DNA of 6,596 nucleotides from Sulfurospirillaceae bacterium (GTDB taxonomy: Bacteria > Campylobacterota > Campylobacteria > Campylobacterales > Sulfurospirillaceae). Position numbers and translations under genes: made by a program. How positions within the stretch are numbered: position 1 is the first letter of the stretch; the number at the start of each line of letters is the position of its first letter. Positions 1 to 6,334 of the stretch are shown piece after piece. Where the stretch lies: NCBI GenBank assembly GCA_028705785.1, contig JAQWCT010000153.1, forward strand, positions 1-6,596, written 5' to 3'. Below the pieces are notes generated by a model, which was given only the letters and a program-made list of their open reading frames with translations, had not been told where the DNA came from and ran no database searches.

Positions 1-778
1 AATAAGGCGCTGTGAGTGCAATATTTCTGAGGGTAGGAACTTTAAATACATTTTTGTCACTTTCTCTGCCTGTAAGTACAAAACGATAATCCATCTTTTT
101 TAAGCGTTCAATCTCCGCAACGACACCAAATTTTTGAAATGAATTACCGCCCACATTAACACCGTTGTGACAGCTTGCACATCCTAGTCTTTTAAACAAC
201 TCATAACCTTCCATCTGCTCTGGTTCTAGCATTGTCTCTTTGCGTAAAAAACGGTCAAACTTTCCATTGGGTGTGATAAGCGTTTTTTCATACTCAGCGA
301 TAGCGTCTGAAATATCTGTAAAAAGAACTGTTGAACGCTTTGTGATAGCAGTAAAAGCTTTGCGATATCGCTCATCAGCATTGATTCTTTGTTCAACTTC
401 TTCTGTAGTCATTCCCATTTCTAAAGGATTATGGATAGGTCCAGCAGCTTGTTCTTGAAGATTTTTAGCGCGCCCATTCCAAAACTGGGTAAAATTAAAA
501 ACCGCATTCAAAACGGTGGGTGCTTGCATACAACCCTCATTTCCTTTAACCCCTATAGAAACAGGACGAGGATCACTTCCTCCATGTTCGAAACTATGAC
601 ATGAAACACAGGCAATAGTTTTATCATGAGAAAGGATAGGATCAAAAAAGAGGCTTTTTCCAATAGCTGCTTTGCGAGTATCATGAGCAACATTCAAAGG
701 GATAGGAGAAATGGGCTCGACTGCATTGAGTGAAAATGAAATTATCATTATTAACCATAAAACCGTAAAATTTTTCAT
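1..778 (-). CDS. Di-heme cytochrome c peroxidase, CcpA/MauG family (N-terminal 259 codons, 3' end outside window)
   Basis: Periplasmic peroxidase expected to reduce H2O2 to water with electrons from a small cytochrome c. The ATG at 778 opens a Sec signal peptide (residues 1-19, hydrophobic core LWLIMIISFSL, likely cleavage after SLNA). Two heme c sites are visible: CVSCH at residues 57-61 (peroxidatic heme) and CASCH at 200-204 (electron-transfer heme). Family motifs between them are APTVLN (86-91), FWNGRA (99-104) and NPLEMG (117-122, with the conserved Glu120). After the second heme comes NGVNVGG, then a PTLRNIALTAPY segment at the window edge. Mature family members run to about 320-340 residues, so roughly a quarter is missing. 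An oddity is that the position of the usual distal His (Pseudomonas CcpA His71, in SIGH) is Val77 here (SIGV). A GGGG run 4 nt before the ATG is a weak ribosome site. The family is certain; the physiological electron donor is not visible. Confidence 0.95.
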   Translation of the reverse strand, partial: MKNFTVLWLIMIISFSLNAVEPISPIPLNVAHDTRKAAIGKSLFFDPILSHDKTIACVSCHSFEHGGSDPRPVSIGVKGNEGCMQAPTVLNAVFNFTQFWNGRAKNLQEQAAGPIHNPLEMGMTTEEVEQRINADERYRKAFTAITKRSTVLFTDISDAIAEYEKTLITPNGKFDRFLRKETMLEPEQMEGYELFKRLGCASCHNGVNVGGNSFQKFGVVAEIERLKKMDYRFVLTGRESDKNVFKVPTLRNIALTAPY

Positions 779-784
779 TAAGCC

Positions 785-800
785 CCATATGACGATATGG
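785..800. repeat. Inverted repeat CCATAT-N4-ATATGG in the peroxidase leader
   Basis: Perfect 6-bp inverted repeat with a 4-bp spacer, between the candidate -10 element (805-810) and the peroxidase start codon (778). It overlaps the expected transcription start (about 798). It could be a repressor operator, or a small RNA hairpin ending just before the GGGG ribosome-site candidate. The symmetry is seen directly; any role is inference, and a 6-bp arm could occur by chance in AT-rich DNA. Confidence 0.35.
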
Positions 801-804
801 CACA

Positions 805-810
805 ATTATA
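805..810 (-). promoter_or_regulatory. Candidate sigma-70 -10 element for the peroxidase gene
   Basis: On the minus strand the hexamer is a perfect TATAAT, preceded by a T-rich stretch (GGTTTTTGATTG) and no recognisable TTGACA. A clear -10 with AT-rich upstream DNA and no conserved -35 is the known form of housekeeping promoters in Campylobacter and Helicobacter. Transcription would start near 798, leaving a leader of about 20 nt. The peroxidase can therefore be expressed apart from the azlCD genes upstream. Confidence 0.55.
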
Positions 811-857
811 CAATCAAAAACCTTACTCAAACTTAATTTATCACCTCTTTCTCACTA

Positions 858-1181
858 TTAAAATATTTTTTGAATAAAAAACATATAAACTAAAGTTGCT
901 ACAAAGATGCTCAAAAGTGCATTTTTAAACTTTACATGTAAAGCTATAGCAACGATAACGCCAATAATTTCGGCGATACCATAAGGATATATTTCCCATG
1001 TAACATCTTTTAATGCATAAAACACCAAAATAACCATAATCATCAAAGGCATATTGAGTTCAATATACTTGACTAAAGGCGAAGGCTCGCGGGTGCGAAA
1101 AAGTAAAAAAGGAATGATTCGCGTTGTGTAAGTCGCAATAGAGGCGACAATAATAGCGCCTATAAGATAACTACTTTCCAC
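858..1181 (-). CDS. azlD: AzlD-family branched-chain amino acid exporter, small subunit
   Basis: Small integral membrane protein that pairs with AzlC (YgaZ/YgaH and BrnF/BrnE type) to export branched-chain amino acids and methionine. The 107 residues form about four hydrophobic segments (roughly 5-18, 42-58, 66-82 and 88-104). The family signature TYTTRIIPF is at 17-25 and the MPLMIMVILVFYALK segment at 44-58. I chose the GTG at 1181 because an AGGAG ribosome site (1190-1194) lies 8 nt upstream. A longer reading from a TTG at 1205 would put that site inside the gene. The start overlaps the end of azlC by 11 nt, so translation is probably coupled. Length is normal for the family. No clear terminator follows the stop codon. 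Substrate is inferred from family only. Confidence 0.9.
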   Translation of the reverse strand: MESSYLIGAIIVASIATYTTRIIPFLLFRTREPSPLVKYIELNMPLMIMVILVFYALKDVTWEIYPYGIAEIIGVIVAIALHVKFKNALLSIFVATLVYMFFIQKIF

Positions 1182-1845
1182 TTTCCATACTCCTTTTAAA
1201 GACAATTAAAACAAATGCTGCCACACATAGCGAAAGAATAAGCATTTTTTGTGGAGGGAAAAGGAACATGCCAAAAAGTCCAATAATGAGAGCTACAAAA
1301 AAAGGCTTATGCAACCTACTTTTCTTATACAGTTCGATAGAAAGTACCACAAAAAGTGCCGTCAGTGAAAACTCAATGCCTTCATAATTAAACGGTAAGA
1401 TATTGCCAAGCATCGCACCTACAACACTGCCTATAATCCAATAGCATTGATTGAGTGCCGTGATGATGAGATAGACTTTTTCACGATTGATTTGTGGAAC
1501 TTCACTTGTTTTAAGAAGCGCAAAGGTTTCATCCGTCAGACCAAAAATAAGATAATGTTTTTTCCATGAAAAATCTTTGAAGGTTGAAATCATAGAAAGT
1601 CCATAAAAAGTATGACGAAGATTGAGTAAAAAGGTGGCAATGCCTATTTCTAAAATGGTTGCTTGAGAAGCAAAAAGTGTTAATGCTAAAAATTGCCCAG
1701 AACCTGCAAAGATAAAGATACTCATAAATAAAGCATAGTACCAAGGGATAAGTAATTTTGAAAGCAATAAACCAAACGCCATTCCCAAAGGAATATAACC
1801 CATCAATACAGGAATAGTTAGTTTAAAAATAGCAAAAAAATTCAA
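1171..1845 (-). CDS. azlC: AzlC-family branched-chain amino acid exporter, large subunit
   Basis: Inner-membrane large subunit of the two-component exporter formed with AzlD. At 224 residues it is of family size. Signatures are GYIPLGMAFG at 16-25, FAGSGQFLAL at 46-55, the NLRHTFYGLSM motif at 75-85 and LTDETFALL at 103-111. Hydrophobic segments continue to the C-terminus, where KRSMESGK ends the protein inside the start of azlD. The start is a TTG at 1845. A TAAGG ribosome site (1852-1856) lies 6 nt upstream and shares its TAA with the stop codon of the small ORF before it. The next ATG (codon 15) falls inside the first family motif and has no ribosome site, so I prefer the TTG. The position at the tail of a flagellar rod operon is unusual. 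Substrate range is inferred from the family. Confidence 0.92.
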   Translation of the reverse strand: MNFFAIFKLTIPVLMGYIPLGMAFGLLLSKLLIPWYYALFMSIFIFAGSGQFLALTLFASQATILEIGIATFLLNLRHTFYGLSMISTFKDFSWKKHYLIFGLTDETFALLKTSEVPQINREKVYLIITALNQCYWIIGSVVGAMLGNILPFNYEGIEFSLTALFVVLSIELYKKSRLHKPFFVALIIGLFGMFLFPPQKMLILSLCVAAFVLIVFKRSMESGK

Positions 1846-1853
1846 AAAAAGCC

Positions 1854-2012
1854 TTATTTTTTGATGTACTTATTGAGATAAGAGCTGGTGGTATTTTTGT
1901 CTTTCATCTCTTTGGTAGACATTTGGTTTTGTGGTTTGGTATCTGAAAAATAAAAATAATCGATACCAACCACAATAAATATAACAAGAATAAGCGGAAG
2001 CAGAAGAAGCAT
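1854..2012 (-). CDS. Small single-pass membrane protein, 52 aa, unknown function
   Basis: I do not recognise this protein. The ORF runs from the ATG at 2012, one base after the flgG stop, to a TAA at 1854-1856 that also supplies the azlC ribosome site. It fills the whole gap between flgG and azlC. Residues 1-17 are very hydrophobic (MLLLLPLILVIFIVVG, then IDYFYF), followed by a polar, Lys-rich tail of about 30 residues (charged stretch STKEMKDKN, ending NKYIKK). There is no lipobox cysteine, and the Lys-rich tail favours a cytoplasmic C-terminus by the positive-inside rule. Upstream there is only a weak GAAG, so translation is probably coupled to flgG. The exact fit between two genes and sensible composition support a real gene. 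A flagellar role is suggested only by position. Confidence 0.72.
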   Translation of the reverse strand: MLLLLPLILVIFIVVGIDYFYFSDTKPQNQMSTKEMKDKNTTSSYLNKYIKK

Positions 2013-2013
2013 A

Positions 2014-2802
2014 TTATCGCTTCAATCCATTCACCGTCTGCAACATCTCATCACTGGTTACAATAGCTTTTGAATTTGCCTCATAAGCCCTTTGTCCTGT
2101 GATAAGGTCTGTCATCTCTTCAACCAGTTGAACATTACTCATCTCAACAAATTGTTGTCTGGTTTGTCCTAGACCATTGAGTCCAGGGGTAGAGTTAATA
2201 GGGTCGCCTGAAGCACCTGTGTTGATGTAGTTATTGTCCCCTAATGAGTGAAGTCCTGCTGGATTAACGAAGTTAGTAAGCTCAATTTGTCCGACTTGTG
2301 TCATGGCTGTTGCTCCTGCTTGAAGAACATTAACGATACCATCTACACCAATAGAAATCTGCGTTGCATCCTCAGGAATAACCATTTCTGGTAAAAGTTT
2401 ATAACCATCACTGTTGACAACATTACCAGCATTGTCTAGTTTAAATGAACCATTCCTCGTATACGCCGTTGTTCCATCAGGAAGTTGAATCTGAAAAAAT
2501 CCATTTCCCGTAATCGCCATATCAAGAGGATTTCCGGTCTCTTTAAAGTTACCTTGTGTAAACATCTTCGCTATGGCTGTGGGGCGAACACCAAGACCTA
2601 CTTCGATACCTGTTGGAGAGACAGAAGTACCACTTGTCGCTGTTCCTGCATATTCCATTGTTTGGTACATAAGATCTGCAAATTCTGCTCGTTGTTTTTT
2701 ATAACCAATCGTATTGACATTTGAAATGTTGTTTGAAGTCGTATCTATTTGTGTTTGTTGCGCAATCATACCTGTTGCGGCTGTGTAAAGAGAACGGATC
2801 AT
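2014..2802 (-). CDS. flgG: Flagellar distal rod protein FlgG
   Basis: Subunit of the distal rod, the drive shaft that links the basal body to the hook. It is exported by the flagellar type III apparatus. Its 262 residues match the usual length. The N-terminal rod-protein motif TTSNNISNVNTIGYK is at 21-35. The central domain carries TGNPLDMAITGNGFFQI (89-105) and YTRNGSFKLDNAG (114-126). The C-terminal helix (about 229-262) contains QRAYEANSKAI and ends in LQTVNGLKR, typical of FlgG. The ATG at 2802 has a TAAGGA ribosome site 6 nt upstream (2809-2814) that includes the flgF stop codon, so the two genes are likely translationally coupled. No truncation or missing motif is seen. Confidence 0.97.
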   Translation of the reverse strand: MIRSLYTAATGMIAQQTQIDTTSNNISNVNTIGYKKQRAEFADLMYQTMEYAGTATSGTSVSPTGIEVGLGVRPTAIAKMFTQGNFKETGNPLDMAITGNGFFQIQLPDGTTAYTRNGSFKLDNAGNVVNSDGYKLLPEMVIPEDATQISIGVDGIVNVLQAGATAMTQVGQIELTNFVNPAGLHSLGDNNYINTGASGDPINSTPGLNGLGQTRQQFVEMSNVQLVEEMTDLITGQRAYEANSKAIVTSDEMLQTVNGLKR

Positions 2803-2811
2803 CTATTTTCC

Positions 2812-3615
2812 TTATGCTTTAATGGATGCTAGTTTACTAATCGCATCACTGTTAAGATCATTCATATGTGAATTCATCACCTTTTGGTACATTTCAACCA
2901 GTCTGTTCGTTTCGATAAGACCGACCATTTCATTCACAGGATTAATGTTACTGGTTTCTAAAAATCCTTGTGCTACCGTATCACCTGCTACAAGTTCTGT
3001 GATTTCATCGAGTTTATCGTATCGATAAAGGTTATTACCTTCTTTGGTCAATGTTTTGATATCATCACTTTGTGCCATAAAAAACTTTGCCATTTCATCA
3101 GGACCATTATAAATCGTTCCACTTTTATCAACACCAATGACCGAATCTTCTGGAATGGTAATATATTGTTGGTTTTCAAAATAGGTCGATGGCAATACAG
3201 GATAACCCTCTTTAGTCACGAGTGTTCCACTTTGATTGACAGAGAAAGAACCATTTTGCGTTAAACGAATGCCATTTGGCGTTTCTACCATAAAAAATGT
3301 ATCAGCGCGTTTGAGTGCGAAATCAAGTGGATTCCCTGTATTTTTCAAACCACCTTGTTCATATTTGACATATTGCTCAACCACTTGGGGTACTCGCGAG
3401 ATAGCTGCATTAAGAAACTTACTGCCTTCTATCGTATTGTCTTTTAAAGGCATTTCATCTTTAGCTTCTTGAAAAATGCGTTTAAAATCACCAACAACCA
3501 CATCATCTCTTTTAAAGGCTGTCGTATTGACATTGGCAAGATTATTGGAGATAACATCAAGTCTATTAAACTGTGTTACCATCGCTCCTGTGGTACTATA
3601 ATATCCATTTTGCAT
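2812..3615 (-). CDS. flgF: Flagellar proximal rod protein FlgF (FlgG-like paralogue)
   Basis: FlgG-family rod subunit, expected in the proximal rod below FlgG; in Campylobacter the matching gene before flgG is often called flgG2. It has 267 residues. The N-terminal rod motif is ISNNLANVNTTAFKR (22-36), with TAFKR where FlgG has IGYKK. The central domain has NTGNPLDFALKRADTFF (92-108) and LTQNGSFSVNQSG (118-130). The C-terminal helix NPVNEMVGLIETNRLVEMYQ starts at 225. Divergence from the neighbouring FlgG supports the FlgF assignment rather than a recent duplicate. The ATG at 3615 has only a weak AGG about 10 nt upstream. It is the first gene of the operon, with the sigma-54 promoter about 40 bp upstream. 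Confidence 0.92.
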   Translation of the reverse strand: MQNGYYSTTGAMVTQFNRLDVISNNLANVNTTAFKRDDVVVGDFKRIFQEAKDEMPLKDNTIEGSKFLNAAISRVPQVVEQYVKYEQGGLKNTGNPLDFALKRADTFFMVETPNGIRLTQNGSFSVNQSGTLVTKEGYPVLPSTYFENQQYITIPEDSVIGVDKSGTIYNGPDEMAKFFMAQSDDIKTLTKEGNNLYRYDKLDEITELVAGDTVAQGFLETSNINPVNEMVGLIETNRLVEMYQKVMNSHMNDLNSDAISKLASIKA

Positions 3616-3653
3616 TGTTTATTTGCCTACTTTTTTGATATCTTACCTCTCTT

Positions 3654-3671
3654 AAGCAACTCTTGTTCCAA
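3654..3671 (-). promoter_or_regulatory. Sigma-54 (RpoN) promoter of the flgFG operon
   Basis: The minus strand reads TTGGAAC-AAGAG-TTGCTT. The GG (3669-3668) and GC (3657-3656) dinucleotides are separated by exactly 10 nt, as sigma-54 -24/-12 promoters require. The GGAAC/TTGCTT wording matches the consensus known for middle flagellar genes of Campylobacter. Transcription should start near 3644, giving a leader of about 30 nt before flgF. In relatives these promoters depend on FlgS/FlgR, but the activator genes are not in the window. Confidence 0.88.
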
Positions 3672-3725
3672 TTACAGAATTATCCTAAAAAATAAACTTT
3701 TAATAACATTTAAATAAAAACTCGG

Positions 3726-3731
3726 TATAAT
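3726..3731 (+). promoter_or_regulatory. Candidate -10 element of the rpoD promoter
   Basis: Perfect TATAAT, about 60 bp before the rpoD start, preceded by a very AT-rich stretch (3691-3720) and with no TTGACA at the expected distance. This is the usual form of a housekeeping promoter in this class. Transcription would start near 3738, giving a leader of about 50 nt. The element sits about 55 bp from the divergent sigma-54 promoter. Confidence 0.7.
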
Positions 3732-3773
3732 CCACATCTTTTATATAAAAATGCTACCCTCACCAACTCACTT

Positions 3774-3779
3774 AAGGAG
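3774..3779 (+). promoter_or_regulatory. Ribosome binding site that sets the rpoD start
   Basis: AAGGAG lies 10 nt before the ATG at 3790. An in-frame ATG at 3751 would add 13 residues (MLPSPTHLRRVPT) encoded through this site, and it has no ribosome site of its own (only TTTTATATAAAA upstream). The downstream ATG, giving MASKELYTELEE, is therefore preferred. Confidence 0.85.
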
Positions 3780-3789
3780 AGTTCCAACT

Positions 3790-5643
3790 ATGGCTTCAAA
3801 AGAACTTTATACCGAATTAGAAGAATTATTTGCAGAAAATGAAAAATCATATGTCACTTATGAAAATGTTATGTGTTTATTTGTTAAACCACCAACCCCT
3901 GCGAATGTTAAAAAACTTATTGGTCTTTTAGATAAATACAAAGTTACCCTTATCTCTTCAGCAGAAATTGCCAAACTTAAAAATATTGAAGAGGCAAAGA
4001 AAAGAGAAGAAGAGCGACAAAAACTCCAAGATGCAGCCCTTGAAGAAGAGTTTGACTTAGCCAGTGAAAAAGAGTTACTAGAGTGGTCAAGAAGTGATAG
4101 TCCTGTGAGAATGTACCTTCGAGAGATGGGACAAATCTCCCTTTTAACCAAAGATGAAGAGATAGACATCAGCAAAAAAATCGAATTTGGCGAGGACATC
4201 ATCATCGATGCTTTTTGTTCTGTTCCTTATCTTATCGACTTTATTTTGGATTACAAAGAAGCACTTATCAACCGTGAACGCCGTGTTAAAGAGCTTTTCA
4301 AAACTTTTGAAGATGATGAATCTGATGACAGTGAAGATGATGACCTTGATGATGATGGAGATGATGACGGTGAAGAGAAAAAGACTTTCTCTAAAAAAGA
4401 CAATACCCGAACTGAGAAAGTTATCGAAAGCTTTAAATCACTCGAAAAAGCCAAAAAAGACTGGATGAAAAGTTTTTCCAAGCCACCTGAGGAGACTTTT
4501 GATAGAGAAGAGATGATGAACTATGATCTCGCTTTGGCATTTAAAAAGAAACTTCTTAAAGAGAGTTTGATGGACTTGGGACCTACGAGTAAACTTATCA
4601 ATGAACTCGTAAAATCTATGGAAACAGCACTTAAAAGCGATTTTGAATTTGATAAAGAACTCAAAAGACTTGAGTATCGTCTTCCCCTTTTCAATGACAA
4701 TCTCAAAGAAAACCATACCAAACTTCTGACCAATATCGTTGATTTAAACAAAGAAGACATCACCGCTTTAGTACCAGAAGCGACAATGGTTTCCACTTAC
4801 ATGGAAATCAAAAAACTGTTCCAAACCAAAGAAGCCAGTAAACAGGGCTTTGACCTCGAACCAGATACGCTCAAAGAAATCCTAGAGCAAATCAAACGCG
4901 GTAAAAAGATAGCCGATGAGTCCAAAACGCGTATGGCAAAATCGAACCTTAGACTCGTTGTTTCTATCGCCAAACGATACACCAATCGTGGTCTTCCATT
5001 CTTAGATTTGATTCAAGAGGGAAATATCGGTTTGATGAAAGCCGTCGATAAATTTGAATACAAAAAAGGCTATAAGTTTTCAACCTATGCAACTTGGTGG
5101 ATTAGACAAGCCATTTCAAGAGCCATTGCGGATCAAGCACGAACGATTCGTATTCCTATCCATATGATTGAAACCATTAACCGTATCAATAAAATCATCC
5201 GTAAACACCTTCAAGAAAATGGTAAAGAACCAGACATCGACACCATCGCAGAAGAAGTGGGCTTGAGTGCCGATAAAGTCAAGAATGTTATCAAAATAAC
5301 CAAAGAGCCTATCTCTCTTGAAGCGCCTATTGGTAATGAAGATGATGGTAAATTTGGAGATTTTGTTGAGGATAAAAACTCTATTTCTCCGATGGATAGC
5401 ATCTTAAAATCCGACCTTAAAGACCAGATTGATGAAGTCCTAGACCAACTCAATGACCGTGAAAAAGCCGTTATTCGTATGCGTTTTGGCTTGATGCACG
5501 ATGAGAGCGATAGAACACTTGAAGAAATTGGTAAAGAACTCAATGTCACAAGAGAGCGAGTTCGCCAAATCGAGAGTTCAGCTATCAAAAAGCTCAAACA
5601 CCCAAAAGTAGGTAGAAAACTTAAAAATTACATCGAAAGTTAA
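3790..5643 (+). CDS. rpoD: Housekeeping RNA polymerase sigma factor RpoD (sigma-70)
   Basis: Primary sigma factor that directs core RNA polymerase to housekeeping promoters; 617 residues, typical for the class. A divergent region 1.1 occupies about residues 1-80. Region 1.2 begins DSPVRMYLREMG at 103. A non-conserved region follows with a strongly acidic tract (174-196, 18 of 23 residues Asp or Glu). Region 2 starts MAKSNLRLVVSIAKRY (382-397), with the -10 melting and recognition helix YATWWIRQAISRAI at 433-446 and RTIRIPIHMIE after it. Region 3 follows. Region 4.2 holds the helix-turn-helix VTRERVRQIE (586-595), with every -35-contacting residue known from E. coli conserved. The protein ends KLKNYIES. 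The E. coli Thr440 position is Ser443, a mild change. It is transcribed divergently from the flagellar operon, and a PAS-protein gene follows after 4 nt. Confidence 0.98.
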   Translation: MASKELYTELEELFAENEKSYVTYENVMCLFVKPPTPANVKKLIGLLDKYKVTLISSAEIAKLKNIEEAKKREEERQKLQDAALEEEFDLASEKELLEWSRSDSPVRMYLREMGQISLLTKDEEIDISKKIEFGEDIIIDAFCSVPYLIDFILDYKEALINRERRVKELFKTFEDDESDDSEDDDLDDDGDDDGEEKKTFSKKDNTRTEKVIESFKSLEKAKKDWMKSFSKPPEETFDREEMMNYDLALAFKKKLLKESLMDLGPTSKLINELVKSMETALKSDFEFDKELKRLEYRLPLFNDNLKENHTKLLTNIVDLNKEDITALVPEATMVSTYMEIKKLFQTKEASKQGFDLEPDTLKEILEQIKRGKKIADESKTRMAKSNLRLVVSIAKRYTNRGLPFLDLIQEGNIGLMKAVDKFEYKKGYKFSTYATWWIRQAISRAIADQARTIRIPIHMIETINRINKIIRKHLQENGKEPDIDTIAEEVGLSADKVKNVIKITKEPISLEAPIGNEDDGKFGDFVEDKNSISPMDSILKSDLKDQIDEVLDQLNDREKAVIRMRFGLMHDESDRTLEEIGKELNVTRERVRQIESSAIKKLKHPKVGRKLKNYIES

Positions 5644-5647
5644 ATTG

Positions 5648-6328
5648 ATGCACGCTGAAGCATGGATAGAACACGACTATAACCCTTTCATTGTCTTTGA
5701 TAGCAATGGCAAGATACTCTCACTAAACCAAGAAGCGCAATACCTTCTTGGGGAAGTGGCACACAAAAAAATCTTTGATATCGCGCAAACTTACGCTAGC
5801 ATTACCTATGGATTTAAAACTACCATCGTCGACATCGTCTTTGGTTCGTATAAATTCTATGCTATTACCGTCGGTTATGATGATGAGAGTTCCATCGGTA
5901 TCAAGCTTTACAAAAGTGCTACCAAAAAATTTGCCAATGTCGAAGAATACGGCGAAAGTATCAATGTTTACGCCCTTCTTGACCTTTGCATCAGCGCATC
6001 ATCAACCAACAGTGCTATCAAATTTAAAAAAGAATTTGACCCAACATTCCCCGATATCCGCCTCAAAATTGAAGATTTTATGAAACTACTCACTAAAGTT
6101 TACCAATCTCATCTAAACTCAACCGTTATCACCACGCGCCTTGCACTTATCACAGGTGAATATATCCGCTTTAATGGTAAAAAATACCCCATTTTTTCTA
6201 TTTCAATTAAGGGTGAATACCGAGAACAGAGTTATGAAAAAGCCATTGAAGAGATAGCCAATAAAAGTAACTGTACTATTCATTTTGAAGTGGGAGAGAC
6301 GATTATCAACGCGGCTTTGGTTTCGTAA
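5648..6328 (+). CDS. PAS-domain protein with degenerate kinase-like C-terminus, co-operonic with rpoD
   Basis: I do not recognise a named family. The 226 residues have no signal peptide or membrane segment, so the protein should be cytoplasmic. Residues 12-88 read like a PAS sensor fold (NPFIVFDSNGKILSLNQEA, later KFYAITVGYDDESSIGIKLY). Residues 135-226 (from PDIRLKIEDFMKLL) run through KKYPIFSISIKGEYRE to EEIANKSNCTIHFEVGETI. The order and the closing strand pattern resemble the end of a histidine-kinase ATPase domain, but no DxGxG or G2 box is present and there is no convincing phospho-acceptor H-box. If the likeness is real, it is a non-catalytic remnant. The ATG at 5648 is 4 nt after the rpoD stop; a TTG immediately before it is also possible. 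The ribosome site is weak (GAAAG), suggesting coupling to rpoD translation. The gene is real with high confidence, PAS moderate, pseudo-ATPase tentative. Confidence 0.85.
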   Translation: MHAEAWIEHDYNPFIVFDSNGKILSLNQEAQYLLGEVAHKKIFDIAQTYASITYGFKTTIVDIVFGSYKFYAITVGYDDESSIGIKLYKSATKKFANVEEYGESINVYALLDLCISASSTNSAIKFKKEFDPTFPDIRLKIEDFMKLLTKVYQSHLNSTVITTRLALITGEYIRFNGKKYPIFSISIKGEYREQSYEKAIEEIANKSNCTIHFEVGETIINAALVS

Positions 6329-6334
6329 AAATAT

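Noticed and set aside
240..458. Plus-strand open frame of 72 codons
   Set aside because: It is antisense to the peroxidase coding sequence, which has clear heme and family motifs.
832..850. Strong ribosome-site-like AAAGAGGTGAT on the minus strand downstream of azlD
   Set aside because: No ATG or GTG follows at a usable distance. A TTG about 12 nt on opens only a 49-codon frame that overlaps the peroxidase signal peptide and has odd composition.
1182..1205. TTG start giving a longer AzlD
   Set aside because: The AGGAG ribosome site would be inside the gene. The GTG at 1181 is correctly spaced from it and gives family length.
2485..3717. Several plus-strand open frames opposite flgG and flgF
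   Set aside because: They are antisense shadows of two well-supported flagellar genes, with no ribosome sites and no recognisable products.
3751..3789. In-frame ATG extending RpoD by 13 residues
   Set aside because: It has no ribosome site, and the strong AAGGAG at 3774-3779 lies inside the extension. The ATG at 3790 gives a typical RpoD N-terminus.
4187..4481. Met-rich and Ser-rich open frames over the acidic part of rpoD
   Set aside because: They are shadows of the GAT/GAA-rich rpoD codons read in other frames, with low-complexity products.
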